A stretch of 64,000 nucleotides of DNA from Cristatella mucedo (GCA_009760855.2 WPIO01000013.1:5914001-5978000); one strand, 5' to 3'. Counted from the first letter of the stretch, positions 11,948 to 24,777 are shown. Translations and numbers: made by a program. The notes: generated from the sequence alone by a model not told the origin.

Positions 11948-13164
11948 CGCCTACCATCAAAGCTTTAAGAAACGAGGTGAGCCCGCAGCAAGCGTGGCGT
12001 CCATTTTACGCCAGAGGCAGCGAGAGTGACGAACTCTGTGACGTATCTGTGCCGCAGCGCGAGTGCTGCAACTCAAAAGCTAAAGCTCGAAATGTGAAAG
12101 CCACAGGGTGCGAGGTCAACTCGCGTACGCTGAAAGCCCGCATGCCCGGATACTCGCTGCCGTTCCGCCCTGCAGCACTGCGTACGACCTCGTACCGTTA
12201 CCGGCGGCTACTTCTGGTACGAGAGCTGCCTTGACCTGCGTGGCCTTGAGTTGTTGGGAAGGTCGCAGCTCAGGCGCAGGCGAAAGAGAGCGCACTTGGC
12301 ATGGACGAGAGGTCAGTGCGTCGACGGCAAACGATAACTTTCGCACGTCGGCCCCAGGATTGCGAGGAAAGGTGAAGTCAATATTATGTATCGCGAAGAA
12401 AATAGTCACAGTCGTGTGAACGATTGCACCCTCCAAAGTGAGGTCGCCATTTCGTGCGATTAAGAAGCGTGCCCAGCTCGCGCCAAGGTGCGACGTTCCT
12501 TCTGAGAATCCAGTCAAGCTAAATAAAAAATAGCCCAGTGCCAGTACTTTGCGTCCATCAATACTTTTGATTTGACGCGCAAAGGCAAGTTCAAGGCCGT
12601 CGTCCTCGGTGACTGATTCCACGGCTTTCCACTGTCTTGTATACATGACCAATCGAGAAAAGATCTCCTCGGATAAAGTTCTTAAATTCTCGGGAGTGCG
12701 GGAATAGGAATTACAATGGCGTGGATTATTCTTCAAACAAAATAAATAGTGCTACGAACGCGCTTTAGTTTCTCCTGAACTAAAGTCGTTCGCCGCAAAC
12801 GTAGCGCACGCACGTAGCGCACGCCGGCATAGCCAATCCTGGCAGATACGGGATGGTCCGAGGTGTAGCTGGCGAAACGAAGCGCAGAAGCGCGGAGAAA
12901 CGCGACTGCTGCTCTGACTCACGCGCTTATGATAACGACAGCAGAGCACGACAGCAATACCGAACGGCCATACCCAATAACAAGTTCAAGCTCCTGTCAG
13001 TAATAAAGGAGTCTATATTGCGTAGCCACAGGATGGCTAATGTATGCAGAGACGCATGCTACAAATAAATCCCTCAGTCGAAACCCAAAGTGCAGCTAAT
13101 TGACCGTCTTATCACTCAGGTACAGCTAAAATATCTACCGCTGGGACAATCTAGGTTTATCATA
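11948..13164. other. Anonymous DNA, no gene supported
   Basis: The minus strand carries a long open frame (12116-12736) with no domain I recognise. Its first codon is TTG, not ATG, and it shows no GC-skewed third positions. I do not call it a gene. Confidence 0.4.
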
Positions 13165-13530
13165 TCAGCATTTCAATAATGTAGTGCAATGTAATGCAAT
13201 GTTATGTAATTCTGCGTACTGCATTTCCGCGTGCAACTCCGCAAAGCTATACAGACTAAGTAGGTGTTTCGCGCCGCGAGAGTTTTCTAGAGTGCACTCC
13301 AAGCCTGAGCTGTACGCGCACGGTGGCCAACAGACTTCAATGCACGCCACAAGGAGACAGTGAGTGAGAAAAATAGCTGAGTCGGGAGGGCAGTTGAGGT
13401 GGTGAGTAGAATAGAAATAGCAGCTCGGGACGGCTGGAAAGGATGTGCCACAGTCGGCAATAGAAGATTATATGTCATTGCGTGAGAATCTTGGACGCGA
13501 CTTCCACAGTCTAGGACTCGCAGAGAAAAA
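13165..13530 (-). mobile_element. LINE family B 3' fragment
   Basis: Reverse complement of the family B 3' end. On the minus strand it has a CTAGACTGTGGAAG start, then GCCGACTGTGGCACATCC, then TTGCGGAGTTGCACGCGGA, and it ends in ATTACATTGCACTAC-type tail units. It is diverged from the copy at 42600-43722 but collinear with it. Confidence 0.75.
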
Positions 13531-15214
13531 AGCTTTTGTCACCAACGGAATATAACAGCTAATTTATTATCCATAGAGGACCTAAGGGCACGAGGAGGCT
13601 GAAACTGGCGCAGAAGTTCAGCTAAGTAACCTTGTAGGTTAGCGTAAGAACTTTACTCAGTATCCGTTGATCAACCGGAAGCTGCCGAAGCCCCAGCAAC
13701 TGCCAGTCAGCCCTGGTTGAGAATGCTTTAGAATTTATTTGTGGCCGCTGAATAACAATAACTAGAAGCAGCACGCACCGTAGTCTAGGCCTCGAGACGC
13801 ATATAAGGAAAGATGAGGCATGTTCATGAGGCAGTTAGTCAGACACGGCCAGGGCTTGGCCGAAAGAGGTTGTCTCCCCTTGTGCAATACTTATACGGAA
13901 GTAGAACCAGGCGTTTTTTGGCAGGAACATGAACTTCTTGTCTAGGAATAGAGAATATTGGTTAGTTTTGGGCTCTGCTATCGTCTACTGCACACCTGCA
14001 CACATTGGGGCTACTTCACTAGCCTTGCTTCGAGGCGCTTTAATTTAGTTTCACCGGTAATAGTCACGAGGCTGTGAGATCTAGTGTCCGCTTCTATGTG
14101 CGTCTTGTTTTGTGTGTGCGAAGGACTAGCTACGGAGCTGCTACATACGTTCACACCATCAGGTGGCTGTGCCGTCAAACGGTGCGGGCTTTTAGGGTAA
14201 AGCTACTCCAAAAAATAATTAAGAGGCGAAGGAAATCGCTCTGAACCTAGAAATAAAATTTCCGTCTTCTTCACGCTTTGTTTTTCCTTGCACATCGTGT
14301 ATCTGCTTGCAGTAATTATCTATCTACGATCTCTTTTCATTATCCCAAAGCTGTTTCTCTCGTTTAGGTGTGCCAACTAATAAAAACTCTGTGTATTTAG
14401 CATGGAACAGTCCAGCTTATGTATGCGCTTGAGTGGCTTTCGAAAGCTGAATTAGAGGTAGCTTCCCAATACTGCCAAGGCAAAGAACTTTGCCGGCCCA
14501 CAGAACGGCAGCAAAAATGTCCTCTAATGTTGACCATAAGATTGTTTCGCATCACAATGTCACAAGTAGATTTGATCTTCTGGTCAATTGATCGTCTGCG
14601 ATTTCCAATCTCAGAACAATTGCTCCATGGGAGATATACATACAGTTTAATTTCAAACTGTCTTTAACTAAGCTTTTGCCAGTTTTGTGCCCGTCGAACA
14701 CTGAGAAAAAGTTAATTTATGGTGTTCGCAACCGCGAGAAGAAGACCCTTACTTTTTAGTATTTAATTTATGGAGGGAGCCTATTACTACTCCAGAGCAC
14801 ATGGCAGGGCGCTGCAGTAAGTAACATATTTCAACGTCAGGCACCATTAAAACAGAGCTGACAATTGACGCAGGCCAAAAGAGCTCAAAAACGTGCACAG
14901 TAATAGCTAAATTGTGATACACTTTGTGCAGAGACTTTGTGTCCATAGCATGTTAAAACCGCAATTATGATGTTGCTTAAGAATTAAAAAGATATTATGT
15001 TATAGAGTATGCTGAAGATATGGTGGCGCTGCTACCGTATAGCTCAGATCAATCGTCCAATGATGATCGATGGTCGCCATGACAACGTCTCCTTAGGTAA
15101 AAACGCGGCTTCTGTAACTCACCCTGAGACTCCGTAGTAATAGTCACGCGATCAAGCCGTGCTTACAGCCAGACAACTCGTTGTCAAATGCTCGCCAGAC
15201 CGGCGGTGCGAAGC
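13531..15214. other. Anonymous DNA, no gene seen
   Basis: Unique-looking sequence. Only short open frames without domains. Confidence 0.4.
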
Positions 15215-16247
15215 ATATTCTAAGCTTTCGTATCTATCAGGTGACACTGAGTTGTACCTTTGCTTTGATCCCTCCCAGCCCTCCAGAGCGTCGAATTCTC
15301 TAAAATTCCTTACTGCATACATTAATTAAATGACGATAGAACCAACTTAATAGTTGTTAGCAAACTAAGTGTGACTCGGAAATCGGAAAGCTTAACTCTC
15401 AAAATTGGCTCTGCCAGCATATCTCCTGTAGCATATGTACGAAATGTTGATGTCCTGCTTCGAAGTGACCTTTCGCTAGACGACCACATCAGCTCCGTAG
15501 TCAAGTCTGCATACTTTCAGCTAATTAAAATTGCTAAAATTCTGGCTTGCTTTGACAGAGATACTTCATTTAAGTTGGGCTCTGCATTTTGACATCCCAT
15601 TACGACTTCTGCAATTCAATGCTTGCTGGTATACCGCCTGTGCAATCTGTGGCTTATAGTTAGCGAAAAACTCACCAGCCAGGCTGTCGTGAGCGTTGCA
15701 GTTGCCTCATCAAACCACTTCTAGGCGACCTGCACAGTCTTAGAGTAAAGCAGTGTATTGACTTCAAGTTTCTATCCCTCGTCTCAAGGTTCCTTCATTC
15801 TCTGGCTCCAGTCTACCTATCAGACCTACTACCCACCAGGCTAAGCATTGTGCGACCCGCTTTTCTGAATCGAATCGCGTAGCTATACCTCGTGCGAACC
15901 TTAAATCGTTTTGAGATTGTGACTTTTAGTTCAAATGCTTTCAAAGCCTGTTACTCACTCCCTCCTGACGTCAAGGTATCTTAGGAGTTCAAGACATTTA
16001 AAATGGGTCCCTGTGATTTGTCCTTGATGTGCTTATGCGTGCTGACACCGTGCATGCTGCCACTAACCCCATTTGCATGCTGACCCTGTGCATGTCACCC
16101 CTAACCATATTATTCATTTCGTTTGTTTTTCAAGCATGATTTTACTTACCATTCAATTGCATTTCACTTTACAGCAAATGTAAAGCGCCTAGAGAGAGAT
16201 TAAGTTCTCTGAGGGCGCTTTATCAAGTGAATTATTATTATTAAAAT
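15215..16247 (+). pseudogene. LINE family A copy: RT domain C-terminal half to tail, decayed
   Basis: Near 15245 the sequence ACTGAGTTGTACCTTTGC is the codon block after the YADD catalytic box (TQLYL). Then come LTLKIGSASISP and a DHISSVVKSAYFQLIKIAKI stretch, followed by the remainder of the ORF with stops. The 3' UTR ends with the AAAGCGCC hairpin and a GTGAATTATTATT tail. The last 160 bp nearly match 54113-54299, which suggests the two copies belong to one younger subgroup. Confidence 0.85.
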
Positions 16248-16912
16248 GAAGCTAAAATGCACCTGTTTGTTGCAGCATTTATTGGTTCGTTGAAATTCGT
16301 CCTTGATGTTCTTATCGGTGCTGACACTGTGCATGCCTGCCACTAACCATCTTTAATAATAATGATGCACTTGATAAAGCGCCCTCAGAGAACTCAATCT
16401 CTTTCTAGGCGCTTAACATTTGCTGCAAAGGGAAGCGCGATTGAATGGTGAGTAATATCATGCTTGATAAACATGAATAACATGGTTAGGGGTGACATGC
16501 ACAGGGTCAGCATGCAAATGTGGTTAGTGGCAGCGCGAACAGTGTCAGCACGCATAAGCACATGAAGGATGAATCACAGGGACCCACTAAATGCTGTCCT
16601 AAGCAGGTGTGTTTTTAAGTTCTTTTTAAATGTGGTCAAGTCAGGGGATGTTCTGATGCATGTCGGGAGGGAGTTCCAGGCTTTGGGAGCATACAAACTA
16701 AATGCACGGTCTCCAAAGGACTTGAGGTTTGTACGAGGTATTGGGCATCATGGCATGCTGACCCTGTCCGTGTCCCCTTTAATCATGTTACGCTTGTTGA
16801 CATTGAGCATGCTACCACTAACCATTTGATCATGCTTCCTTTACAGCATTTGTAAAGTGCCTAGAAAGAGATCAAGTTCTTTGAGGGCATTATGTTTGAA
16901 TTATTGTTATGA
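16248..16912 (+). mobile_element. LINE family A 3' UTR, split by an inverted copy
   Basis: The plus-strand 3' UTR runs 16248-16352 and stops at CCACTAACCATCTTT. It resumes at 16749 with GCATGCTGACCCTG and continues to a degenerate tail at 16912. These parts are adjacent in other copies, so the minus-strand block between them was inserted later. Confidence 0.8.
16353..16748 (-). mobile_element. LINE family A copy nested in the preceding element
   Basis: Minus-strand copy with an AAT-rich tail at 16350-16368, the terminal hairpin, the 3' UTR and the last RT-ORF codons, ending at about 16748. It sits inside an older plus-strand copy. Confidence 0.85.
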
Positions 16913-18564
16913 TTAAGAAGCCCGAACTCCGGCACAAAACCTCGCTTCTGCCGACATTGAGACGGTAGCCAGCGAAACCCAATGTCATTGAACCTGCAGG
17001 CTGACGGAGTCAGCGTCTCGCTCTGCTTCCTTAGAGGAGCGACCTTACTGCTGATTAAAATTGTCAAATGTTTTCCATTTTCGGCACTAGCAGTTCACTT
17101 TGTTGCCCGAAAAGCTTCAACGATTAGGCTTAAATTTATGTGATATTAGTCATCTTGTAAAACAATGATAGATGAAGATCTGCATGCTTTTGTAACCTTG
17201 TAGGCCCAGTCTAAAAGGCGGGCTAGAAATGCATGGCCATGCACAGGGCATACTCCGAGTAAACTGTAAGCATAAGAATAGCGACACAGTTTTTCTCCTC
17301 CAAAGTAGCAACAATTGTTTGCGTTTTTATAGCCGCCTTTATTCGTCTTCTTCCTAAGGCTGGAGCCATTTATTAACTAAACTTTTGTTGGACTAGTGGA
17401 ATTCCAGAGTGTTGACAAGGCTCAACATTTTGATGCAGAGGACATATTCTTCATTTGGTCCAGGGAAGCACCCTTAAATTCCTGCGGGTTTCATTTTCTT
17501 TATGTTAGATCTGGTAGTGGTCCGGCCGTACTCTTCGTTATCGCAGGAAAGAAGCTCACAAATGTACTTGCAGCAGACCAAATGAACAGACGTTTGGTGG
17601 GAAGCATCTGTTCTGGCTTTCAAGCATATTTTTCGTCATTTGGTCTGGAGGCTATCTGAGCTGATAAGAATAATAATAGTGACAATAATAGTTATAAATA
17701 TTTTTGTAGTGCCGTAAGGGTGAATGAAGTAAGGCTTCTTAAGCAGTCGCAGTAGCTGAAGAGAAAGCATATCGAATTATTAGTAACACGCACACAGTCT
17801 CAGGCAAGCACGTTTCTCCAGATGAAGCTGGGCACTGTTCGCCGGAAAGCGTGAAAACCCTCCAGAGATTTTGGCCGCACACAGCATCCTTGACCTTAGT
17901 GGACTAGACTGAACAAATCTTGCTCAGACTCTGCGTTAAGGTATCATGTGATCTTCTTTCTCAATTAAAGAACGATGAAATGACGGGTACTTTAGCATTT
18001 CTCTTTATTGCTATATCATGTACGTTAATGGCTGCTGGAAATTCAATGAGAACAGTCTTTCGAGATCTGGTATCAAATAAAAAGAAACGCGTTAGAGTAT
18101 GAATTATATGACAGTGGCTCCGGCAGTGGCGGGTCTTGTGATAGTCTCACGGAGACGCAGCGGGCGAATGTAAGCGGTAAATGAGACTCCGTTTTTATCT
18201 CTCTCAACGCGTAAATATACGAGAGCTCGACGAATCACAGCAGACGACAAAAAATATAACGTGATTTAGTGGCCTGACACTGCACTGCGTCGATAGTTTA
18301 ACTATTTGCCAAAGGTGAGGCACGTACATTAGCGTCAAGACGCTTGGCTAATTACAGCAGCAGAAGCCGCAGACACACGCAACGCATCTAGATATACTTT
18401 CTGCGGCCGTTAAATTTACGCTCCAATAAGTGGAGCTGAACACGCGAAACTGACTTGCAGGCGCCGAGCGCTGGCGAGGACCTTTGGTCGGACGCAGGCC
18501 GAAGTTTGCAAAGTCTTTGTGCAAAGAAATCACTCTGCAAATATTTCGCAAAGTATTTCGCGAG

Positions 18565-18567
<3 letters not shown>
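16913..18567. other. Anonymous DNA, no gene seen
   Basis: The plus-strand open frame at 17396-17659 has no recognisable domain. No repeat family was recognised. Confidence 0.4.
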
Positions 18568-18651
<84 letters not shown>

Positions 18652-18672
18652 CTCGATATATATATATATATC
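18568..18672. repeat. (TA)n microsatellite
   Basis: About 105 bp of TA dinucleotides with two short interruptions near 18627 and 18652. Confidence 0.95.
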
Positions 18673-19077
18673 GAATAATCGCGGCCAAATGCATTGCTGC
18701 AGTAACCCATCGGGCCGATATTTTGCCAGCAGTCAAGTCGAAGCGGGCTGCCCCTTAACGCAGCAGACGCTCGCTCTTCCGCAAACCACCGCACGCCGTC
18801 GATTGGAGTCCTGAGGCAGGACATCCCGTCCGCCTGACGGCGATCGGAATGAAGTTCGCCTCTGCCGCGGCGCCGCGCGCGCGCGACTGGTGACTCTGGA
18901 GCCATTATCTTTCTTCTTCGGCTTCACCGCGCACCTTAGCCTAGACTCCCCCTCCCGTTATGTCGAGCGGTAGGAAACGCGAGCGTTCGTCTACCGAGCT
19001 CCTAGTTGAGAAGGTGTCGCAATGCGCAGCTCCGCCCGCTGTCGCGCGCGCGAAGTCGATGCTAGCGGGTGGGTGAA

Positions 19078-19079
19078 CT

Positions 19080-19156
<77 letters not shown>
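19078..19156. repeat. (GA)n microsatellite
   Basis: About 79 bp of GA with one GGGA interruption. Flanked by GC-rich, CpG-containing sequence in which I see no gene. Confidence 0.95.
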
Positions 19157-19620
19157 AGCAGAGTGGCACGTGAGCAAGTGAGAGCAAATGAGAGCGCACC
19201 CCAGGAGCGCGAAGCAGCCACTTTCGGCGCTGAACGGGCATTGCCGCGCACATCTCGTCTAAATGCCTCGAGGCGCTGACGGTGCCACGTTCAGGCGACA
19301 GGGACATCGAATTGCTAGCGCTTTATCCTATTCGTGGAACATATTTTCAAGCGTCCTGCTGGCCAGAGATGAAGGCAGCACGCGTTCGGACTGCTCGATG
19401 GGGGCTCAATCGGACGCCGTGAGAGCGTCTTACTGTACAGGCCTACGAAATAAGAGCGAATAGTGAGCTGCAACGGTATTGTAAGACTCTGCGGCTGGCG
19501 ACCGGTGGCGTGCAGGAGTACTACGCCAGCGTCTGAAGATGCCATTTCGCGATCTTCGCCAACCGCGGCGGCGTGCTAAGTCAGACAGATTATGACCATT
19601 ATTTATTCACAGCTCCTGAG

Positions 19621-20215
19621 CGATAATAATATTAATAAGAATAATACTTTTGATATTTTGCCCTCAGAGAACTCAATGTCTTTCTAGGCACTTTGCATGT
19701 GCTGCAAATGAAGCACGATCGAATGATTAGTGGAACCATGCTCAATAAACAACAAGAATAGCATTGTTAGGGATGACATGCACAAGGTCAGCATGCAAAT
19801 ATGGTTAGTGGCAGCACGCACAATGTCTGCACGCATAAGAACATAAGAACCTATGAACAACTGCGCCGCTCATGACAGAAAAGCTTTGCTGCAGAGCTTT
19901 GCACAAGCTGTAAGCGCCTGATTGCACAGGGCGGCAGACCAGCAAGCAGTGAGTAACATAAGTCGAGACGGGATTTCACAAATGCATGGACCAATTTAGA
20001 TGTGGTATCTAAACAAGCTCGAATTGTAGCAGTGTTATGTGGCTGAAAGTAGGCACACTTGACCGCGGAGCTGACGTGGTCGTCTAATGAAGGTAACTTT
20101 GGAGCACGACACCCAGATTACGTGCAGATTAAATGCTGGCAGAGCCGATTACGAGCGTTAACATGTCCAATTTCTGAATCAAACTTGGTTTGCCCCTACT
20201 AAATTATAGTGGCAA
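19621..20215 (-). pseudogene. LINE family A copy with internal deletion
   Basis: The tail and 3' UTR occupy 19621-19850. The sequence then jumps (about 19850-19865) to the RT-ORF part that other copies place several hundred bases further upstream, and it continues to the codons for the LTLKMGSASIS-like block. The segment encoding the last ~120 residues of the ORF is missing, so this is an internally deleted copy. Confidence 0.75.
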
Positions 20216-20316
20216 GTAACCGACTATGCGATAAACTATGGCCAAGGCCACGTAGAATAAAAAACCGGGTAAAGGGCCGCCAGCTATGCTTCCGGAATTA
20301 GCATTGACATTTTTTT

Positions 20317-20490
20317 ACTAGCTGATTTAATAGCCTCTTTTTTGTATAGCGACAGAAGAGCCTTGACGGCTGTCCCCACCGCTTGCAGTCGGTGGCGATA
20401 AAGGATCGCCCACCACAGGACTCGAGGCCACGACCTCGGGGCCGAGGTCGTGAAAAGCCACCGCCTTACCCAGTGAGCCATTACGGTTAG
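20317..20490 (-). mobile_element. tRNA-derived SINE
   Basis: Same family as 10123-10288: head (GTAATGGCTCACTGGGTAAG on the minus strand), B-box region, CCGTCAAGGCTCTTCTGTCG body and ATCAGCTAGT end. Confidence 0.8.
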
Positions 20491-20639
20491 CAGATTTAAG
20501 CTCTAAGCCACGGGGGTTGGTGTATGTCAAGGCCGCTTTTGAATGCCTGCAACTCTTCATCGCTGCTAAAATTACTTGTCTATTACTTAAATTATAAATA
20601 TAAATAAAATTAATAAAATAGATTAAGTAGTAAATATTA

Positions 20640-20672
20640 TATATTAAATATTATATATATATATATATATAT
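20640..20672. repeat. Short (TA)n run
   Basis: AT-only sequence with about 12 TA units. Confidence 0.8.
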
Positions 20673-22439
20673 TAATAAATTACTCGTCATCGCTGCTATG
20701 TCCAGCCACTGTCGGTACTCTCGCGTGCTGCGTTGGTGCGGCGAGCACAAGTCGCGAAACAAAAGGTTCATGCGTCGCTCGTATTCATCGCGCGTCAGCC
20801 GAGACTCGAGCGTCGTTACGAGCGCTACGTTTATTATGAGCACCGCGTTAGCAGTAGCCTAGTTCTGCCCGTACGTGGAAGCCGCACGCCCCTCTTGTAG
20901 CGCTGCCCATTACGGCGGCGGCGGCGCCGAGAGCCCTCGGGCTGCACCTAAAGTGGATTGCGGGCGCCGCGCGTGCGCGATAAATAGTTCAGGGAAACGA
21001 GGGGATGGCATCTGTGGAAGGTCAAATTGCTGACAGAACTTCAAGGGACTGCCGCTTCCAGGGGTAAAGAACGTCCTCAAAGCCGCAGACGGAAGGTCCG
21101 CGAGGTAAAACCTCGCAATGAGCAGAGATAAGTATTAACCAATCCAAAATGCGTAAGAAGCCGCGACACGTGACCGACCGAGTAGCCCGCGGCTAGGCGC
21201 CGCTCTCTGCGAACGACGCAGCAAAAAGGGGCGGCGCGGTGAGAGCATTCGGTAGCTCGGCGAATGCTGACGCCTAGTATCGTAGTCAGGCAGCAGCGCA
21301 AAGCGGGAATGAATCGACGCGGACGTCGCTCGGTCGCGCTCGCCCGAGCCGCCCGAGCCGCCCGAGCGCCCGGTGGCGCGACGCGCTGAGAGCTGAGAGC
21401 CTAAGCGTACGCGCAGAAAGTTGGCCTCGCAGCAAACGCTCCTGTCATCTCTCGCGGCTACCCGCACTGCGTAAGCGTAATGGAGACGCGGAATGAATGG
21501 CGCTCGCGAAGCTTCCGGAAAGCTCCGATCAGGTCGTTCGTAGCACGACGCGCAACGAAGGGTTCGGCGAGCAGCCGAGGGCGAGAGAAGCAGTACCGTC
21601 AGCGGACGCGTTATCAGAACAATACGTAGAACGGGCAGAATACAACGGCCGACCGCCAGACGTCGCCACTGGTCGACGCGGGGCGGTGGCGCGGGCGGCG
21701 GCAACGCGGCGCTTGGCTCAGGGCGCACTTGCTTGTGACGGGGTAATAGCTTCACACCTGCGACGGACCTTTCTGTTCGGCAACCGCGCTCTAAGCCGGT
21801 TCGCAAAACTCGATTTCAATTGCCTCCGCACATGTGTTCCGCGGCAGCGACGTGGATTCGGCATCGCCCTAGTGTCCGGATTGCGGCGGCTCGCAGATCG
21901 CCCCAGATTGCTTCATTGAGCTGAAAGCGAAGCTCAATCAGACTTACCATACATTAGCGCTTCGCGACGACGCATGAAAAGAGCCGACCGCTGCTGGGAC
22001 GCCGGGATTAGCACGCGCGCGCGATGACTAAGCGACCTTGATGATAGAAACAAACCAACCGCCGGGCGCCCACGGGCGTGCTGCCATCGCGTCCATCGCG
22101 CTCTTTTTCAGATGCCCGTTGCGTGCCGGGCCCTCGCTGGCCGCCCTGCGGGGCAGTTTCCGCCGCCGCCGCCGCGCAGCCAGCGAGCGCCTGTCGCACC
22201 CTGCCGCCGCCCGTCCACGTCATCCGTTGTCACAAGCAGAGCTGCCGCTCTGCGAGCGCTCGGAGAGTGAACACTCGCAGAGCTGCCGCTCCCCGAGCGC
22301 TCTAAGCCCGTCAGCGATTGCCAGCCTGAGACCGGCAGTGTGCAGGTCGCGCCCGGGTCCCGTGGGCCGCCGCTCGCGGTCGCGTCGGGGTGTGGCCGCC
22401 GCCGGGCAGTCGCCGCCGCCGGTTCCGCGTGCCGGTTCC
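20673..22439. other. GC- and CpG-rich region without a recognised gene
   Basis: High GC with frequent CpG from about 20850 to 22440. Small internal repeats include CCCGAGCCG units near 21343-21372 and a duplicated GCAGAGCTGCCGCTC word near 22230-22290. The long open frames here are on both strands and lack domains, as expected of GC-rich DNA with few stops. A promoter or 5' exon of a gene outside my recognition is possible. Confidence 0.4.
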
Positions 22440-22807
22440 GGGTGCCTCTAGTTCGTATGCTCCCAAAGCCTGGAACTCACTCCCGACTTGCGTCACGACA
22501 TCGCATGACTTGACCACATTTAAAAAAAAACTAAAAACGCACCTATTCATGACAGCATTTAGTGGGTCTCTGCGATTCGCCCTTTATGTGATTACGCGTG
22601 CTGACACTGTGTATACTGCCACTAACAATGCTCGCATGGGGACCCTGCGCATGTCACCTTCAACCACGTTATGCTTGTTGAAATTGAGCTTACCACTAAC
22701 CATTCGATCGCGCTTTCTTTACAGCATAGGTAAAGTGCCTCGAAAGAGATTTAGTTCTCTGAGGGGGCTATACAAACGTATTGTTGGTATTATCGTTATT
22801 ATTATGA
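22440..22807 (+). mobile_element. LINE family A 3' part
   Basis: It starts within codons for SSYAPKAWNSLPTCVTTS and continues through FMTAFSGSLRFALYVITRA to the 3' UTR, the hairpin (AAAGTGCCTCGAAAGAG) and a degenerate ATT tail. Confidence 0.85.
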
Positions 22808-23254
22808 CGGTTGACGCTATGTATATGTAAATGAGGCTGCTGAATTAGCAGATCTTCACTTTATTCTGTCTCCTTCGTCGGGCCTCGTCGAAACAGTGGG
22901 CGTCACCGCGCGCCTTTCAGGAGTGGCTGGCAGCAAAGATCTGTCCCAGAGCCTCGGTCGCAGCCGGGCAGGGCTGCCACTGCAATGTCGCGACAGTCTG
23001 TCTGGCTGCCGACGAGCGCCGTCAAGCCTCAGCGGTCCGCTCTCTCGAGAAGATGGCGCCGGGTGCGCATGCTGCTTCTGCTGCTGTAGTTAGCGAAGCG
23101 CCCTGTCACTAATGTTTGCCACAACCGGAAGCGAATGATTACGACATTGACACAGCCCATCCAAGTCCTCAGTGTGGCCAATACTTAAGTCATTGACGCA
23201 GCGAAGCATGCAACCTACTAATGTGCGTTATATTTCGCAACGTAGTTGCAGTGC

Positions 23255-23535
23255 AACGACAGCTACTCTCCTACTGCCGACTATGGCACATCCTTTTCAG
23301 CGGTCCTGAGCTGCTACTTCCATGCTACTCACTACCTCAACTGCTCTCCTGACTCTGCTATGCTTCCCACTTTCTCTTTGTTGCGTGAGACGAAGTCTGT
23401 TGGCCACCGAATGCGTACCGAAAGCCGCTTAGGCTGTGAGTGCGCTATAGAAAACTCTCCTGTGTAACATCCACATGGTCTTTATGACTTTGTGGAGTTA
23501 CAGACGGAGATACATGACATTACATTACATTACAG
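23255..23535 (+). mobile_element. LINE family B 3' end with (ATTAC)n tail
   Basis: Very close to 43465-43722: CTACTGCCGACTATGGCAC, a stop codon after AACTCTCCTGTG, then CATGGTCTTTATGACTTTGT, GGAGTTACAGACGGAG and ACATTACATTACATTAC. Truncated at the 5' side. Confidence 0.85.
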
Positions 23536-24559
23536 TGATTAATCGAGCCATCATATATGTACGCGTTGAGAAATAAATATAGCGCTCGTTTACCGCTCAC
23601 GTCCGGGAGACTCCGCTAGAACTGCCGCCACCGACGCCGTCACCGGAGCCACTGTAATACAACAGTGGCTGTGGTAATATGTGCGGTGGTAATACAACAA
23701 TGGCTGCTGTGCTCGACTCACCTCGGACGACGGCCGCTGTTGCCAAGTAGCCGTCCGACGGCGGGCGGAGCTCGCGCGCGCGCGAAGCTCTGCGCTGCGA
23801 CGATGACGACAGACGAAAGCGCGCCGGCGCTCACCATATCCGCGAAATCGCCCCTACTAGTTTGGCGAGCGTGAGCGCGTGCGTTTTTATTTGTGCAATC
23901 GCTCGAAGATTCGTGAGCAAGCACTGCAGATTAAAGGAGGATGATACTAGTACAATTAATAACGTATCTGTGTAGCAGCAGCCTAGGAGAAACCAATCTG
24001 CGCCCAGGCGCTGTATAGCTCGTTGTTACACAAGCAAGAACCAAGAGTGAATGAAAGCAAAGTATCACCCATTGACAAAGAGGCAAAAAAGAGCAAACAA
24101 GTGGCATGCACATGCAAGCGTGTAAAAGGACACGAGAAGAAACTTGCGGGCAGAGGTGGAGCCAGAATTTTCAACTGGGCGCAGGACCGGAACAACATTC
24201 TTATGTAGGGAGCATTAGATCCGCATTAGCTGGAAAACAAATTCACCCGATCTGAAGGTCATCAAAGCGTCCTAAAACATTACGATTTTTCTCGCACCAC
24301 GATTTCATGGGAGATGTCTTCATTATCCACCTTCATGAAAGGAATTTTATAAGGCAATTCGCTTTCTGAGCTACAGACGCATCGCCGTTTACCTGGCCAT
24401 TCCAATCTTCCATTCCATGAATTCGATGAACGTTAGCTGGATCAATACGAACCTCCGCAAAAACTCAATCTTAATCACTGTTCCACACCGTTCTGAAGTA
24501 CTTTGTATTTTGCTAAAATATTATCTTTCAAGCTGCACACAGTCAAGAAAGCCATACTT
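23536..24559. other. Anonymous DNA, no gene seen
   Basis: CpG-containing near 23580-23890, then average composition. No domain or repeat recognised. Confidence 0.35.
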
Positions 24560-24777
24560 ACTTTCATGCGTGCTGACACTGTGCATGAAGCCACCAACCG
24601 TATTTTCATGTTAATTCTGTTCATGTCACCTCTAACCATGTTATGCTTGTTGTCATCGAGCATGTTATCACTAACCATTCGATCACGCTTCTTTTGCAGC
24701 AAATGTAAAGTGCCTAGAAAGAGATGGAGCTCTCTAAGGGTGCAATAACAAACATATTATTTTTATTATTAATATGC
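24560..24777 (+). mobile_element. LINE family A 3' UTR
   Basis: It starts at CATGCGTGCTGACACTGTGC and runs to the hairpin AAAGTGCCTAGAAAGAG and ATTATTTTTATTATT. Confidence 0.85.

Noticed and set aside
12116-12736. Minus-strand open frame of 206 codons
   Set aside because: It starts at TTG, has no recognisable domain and shows no codon bias. Chance is a sufficient explanation without transcript evidence.
18455-18905. Open frames with YIYIYI or LSLSLS repeats here and at 19022-19307, 38914-39312, 40043-40406, 52123-52345 and 63301-63684
   Set aside because: They are translations of TA, GA/CT and TTTA microsatellites.
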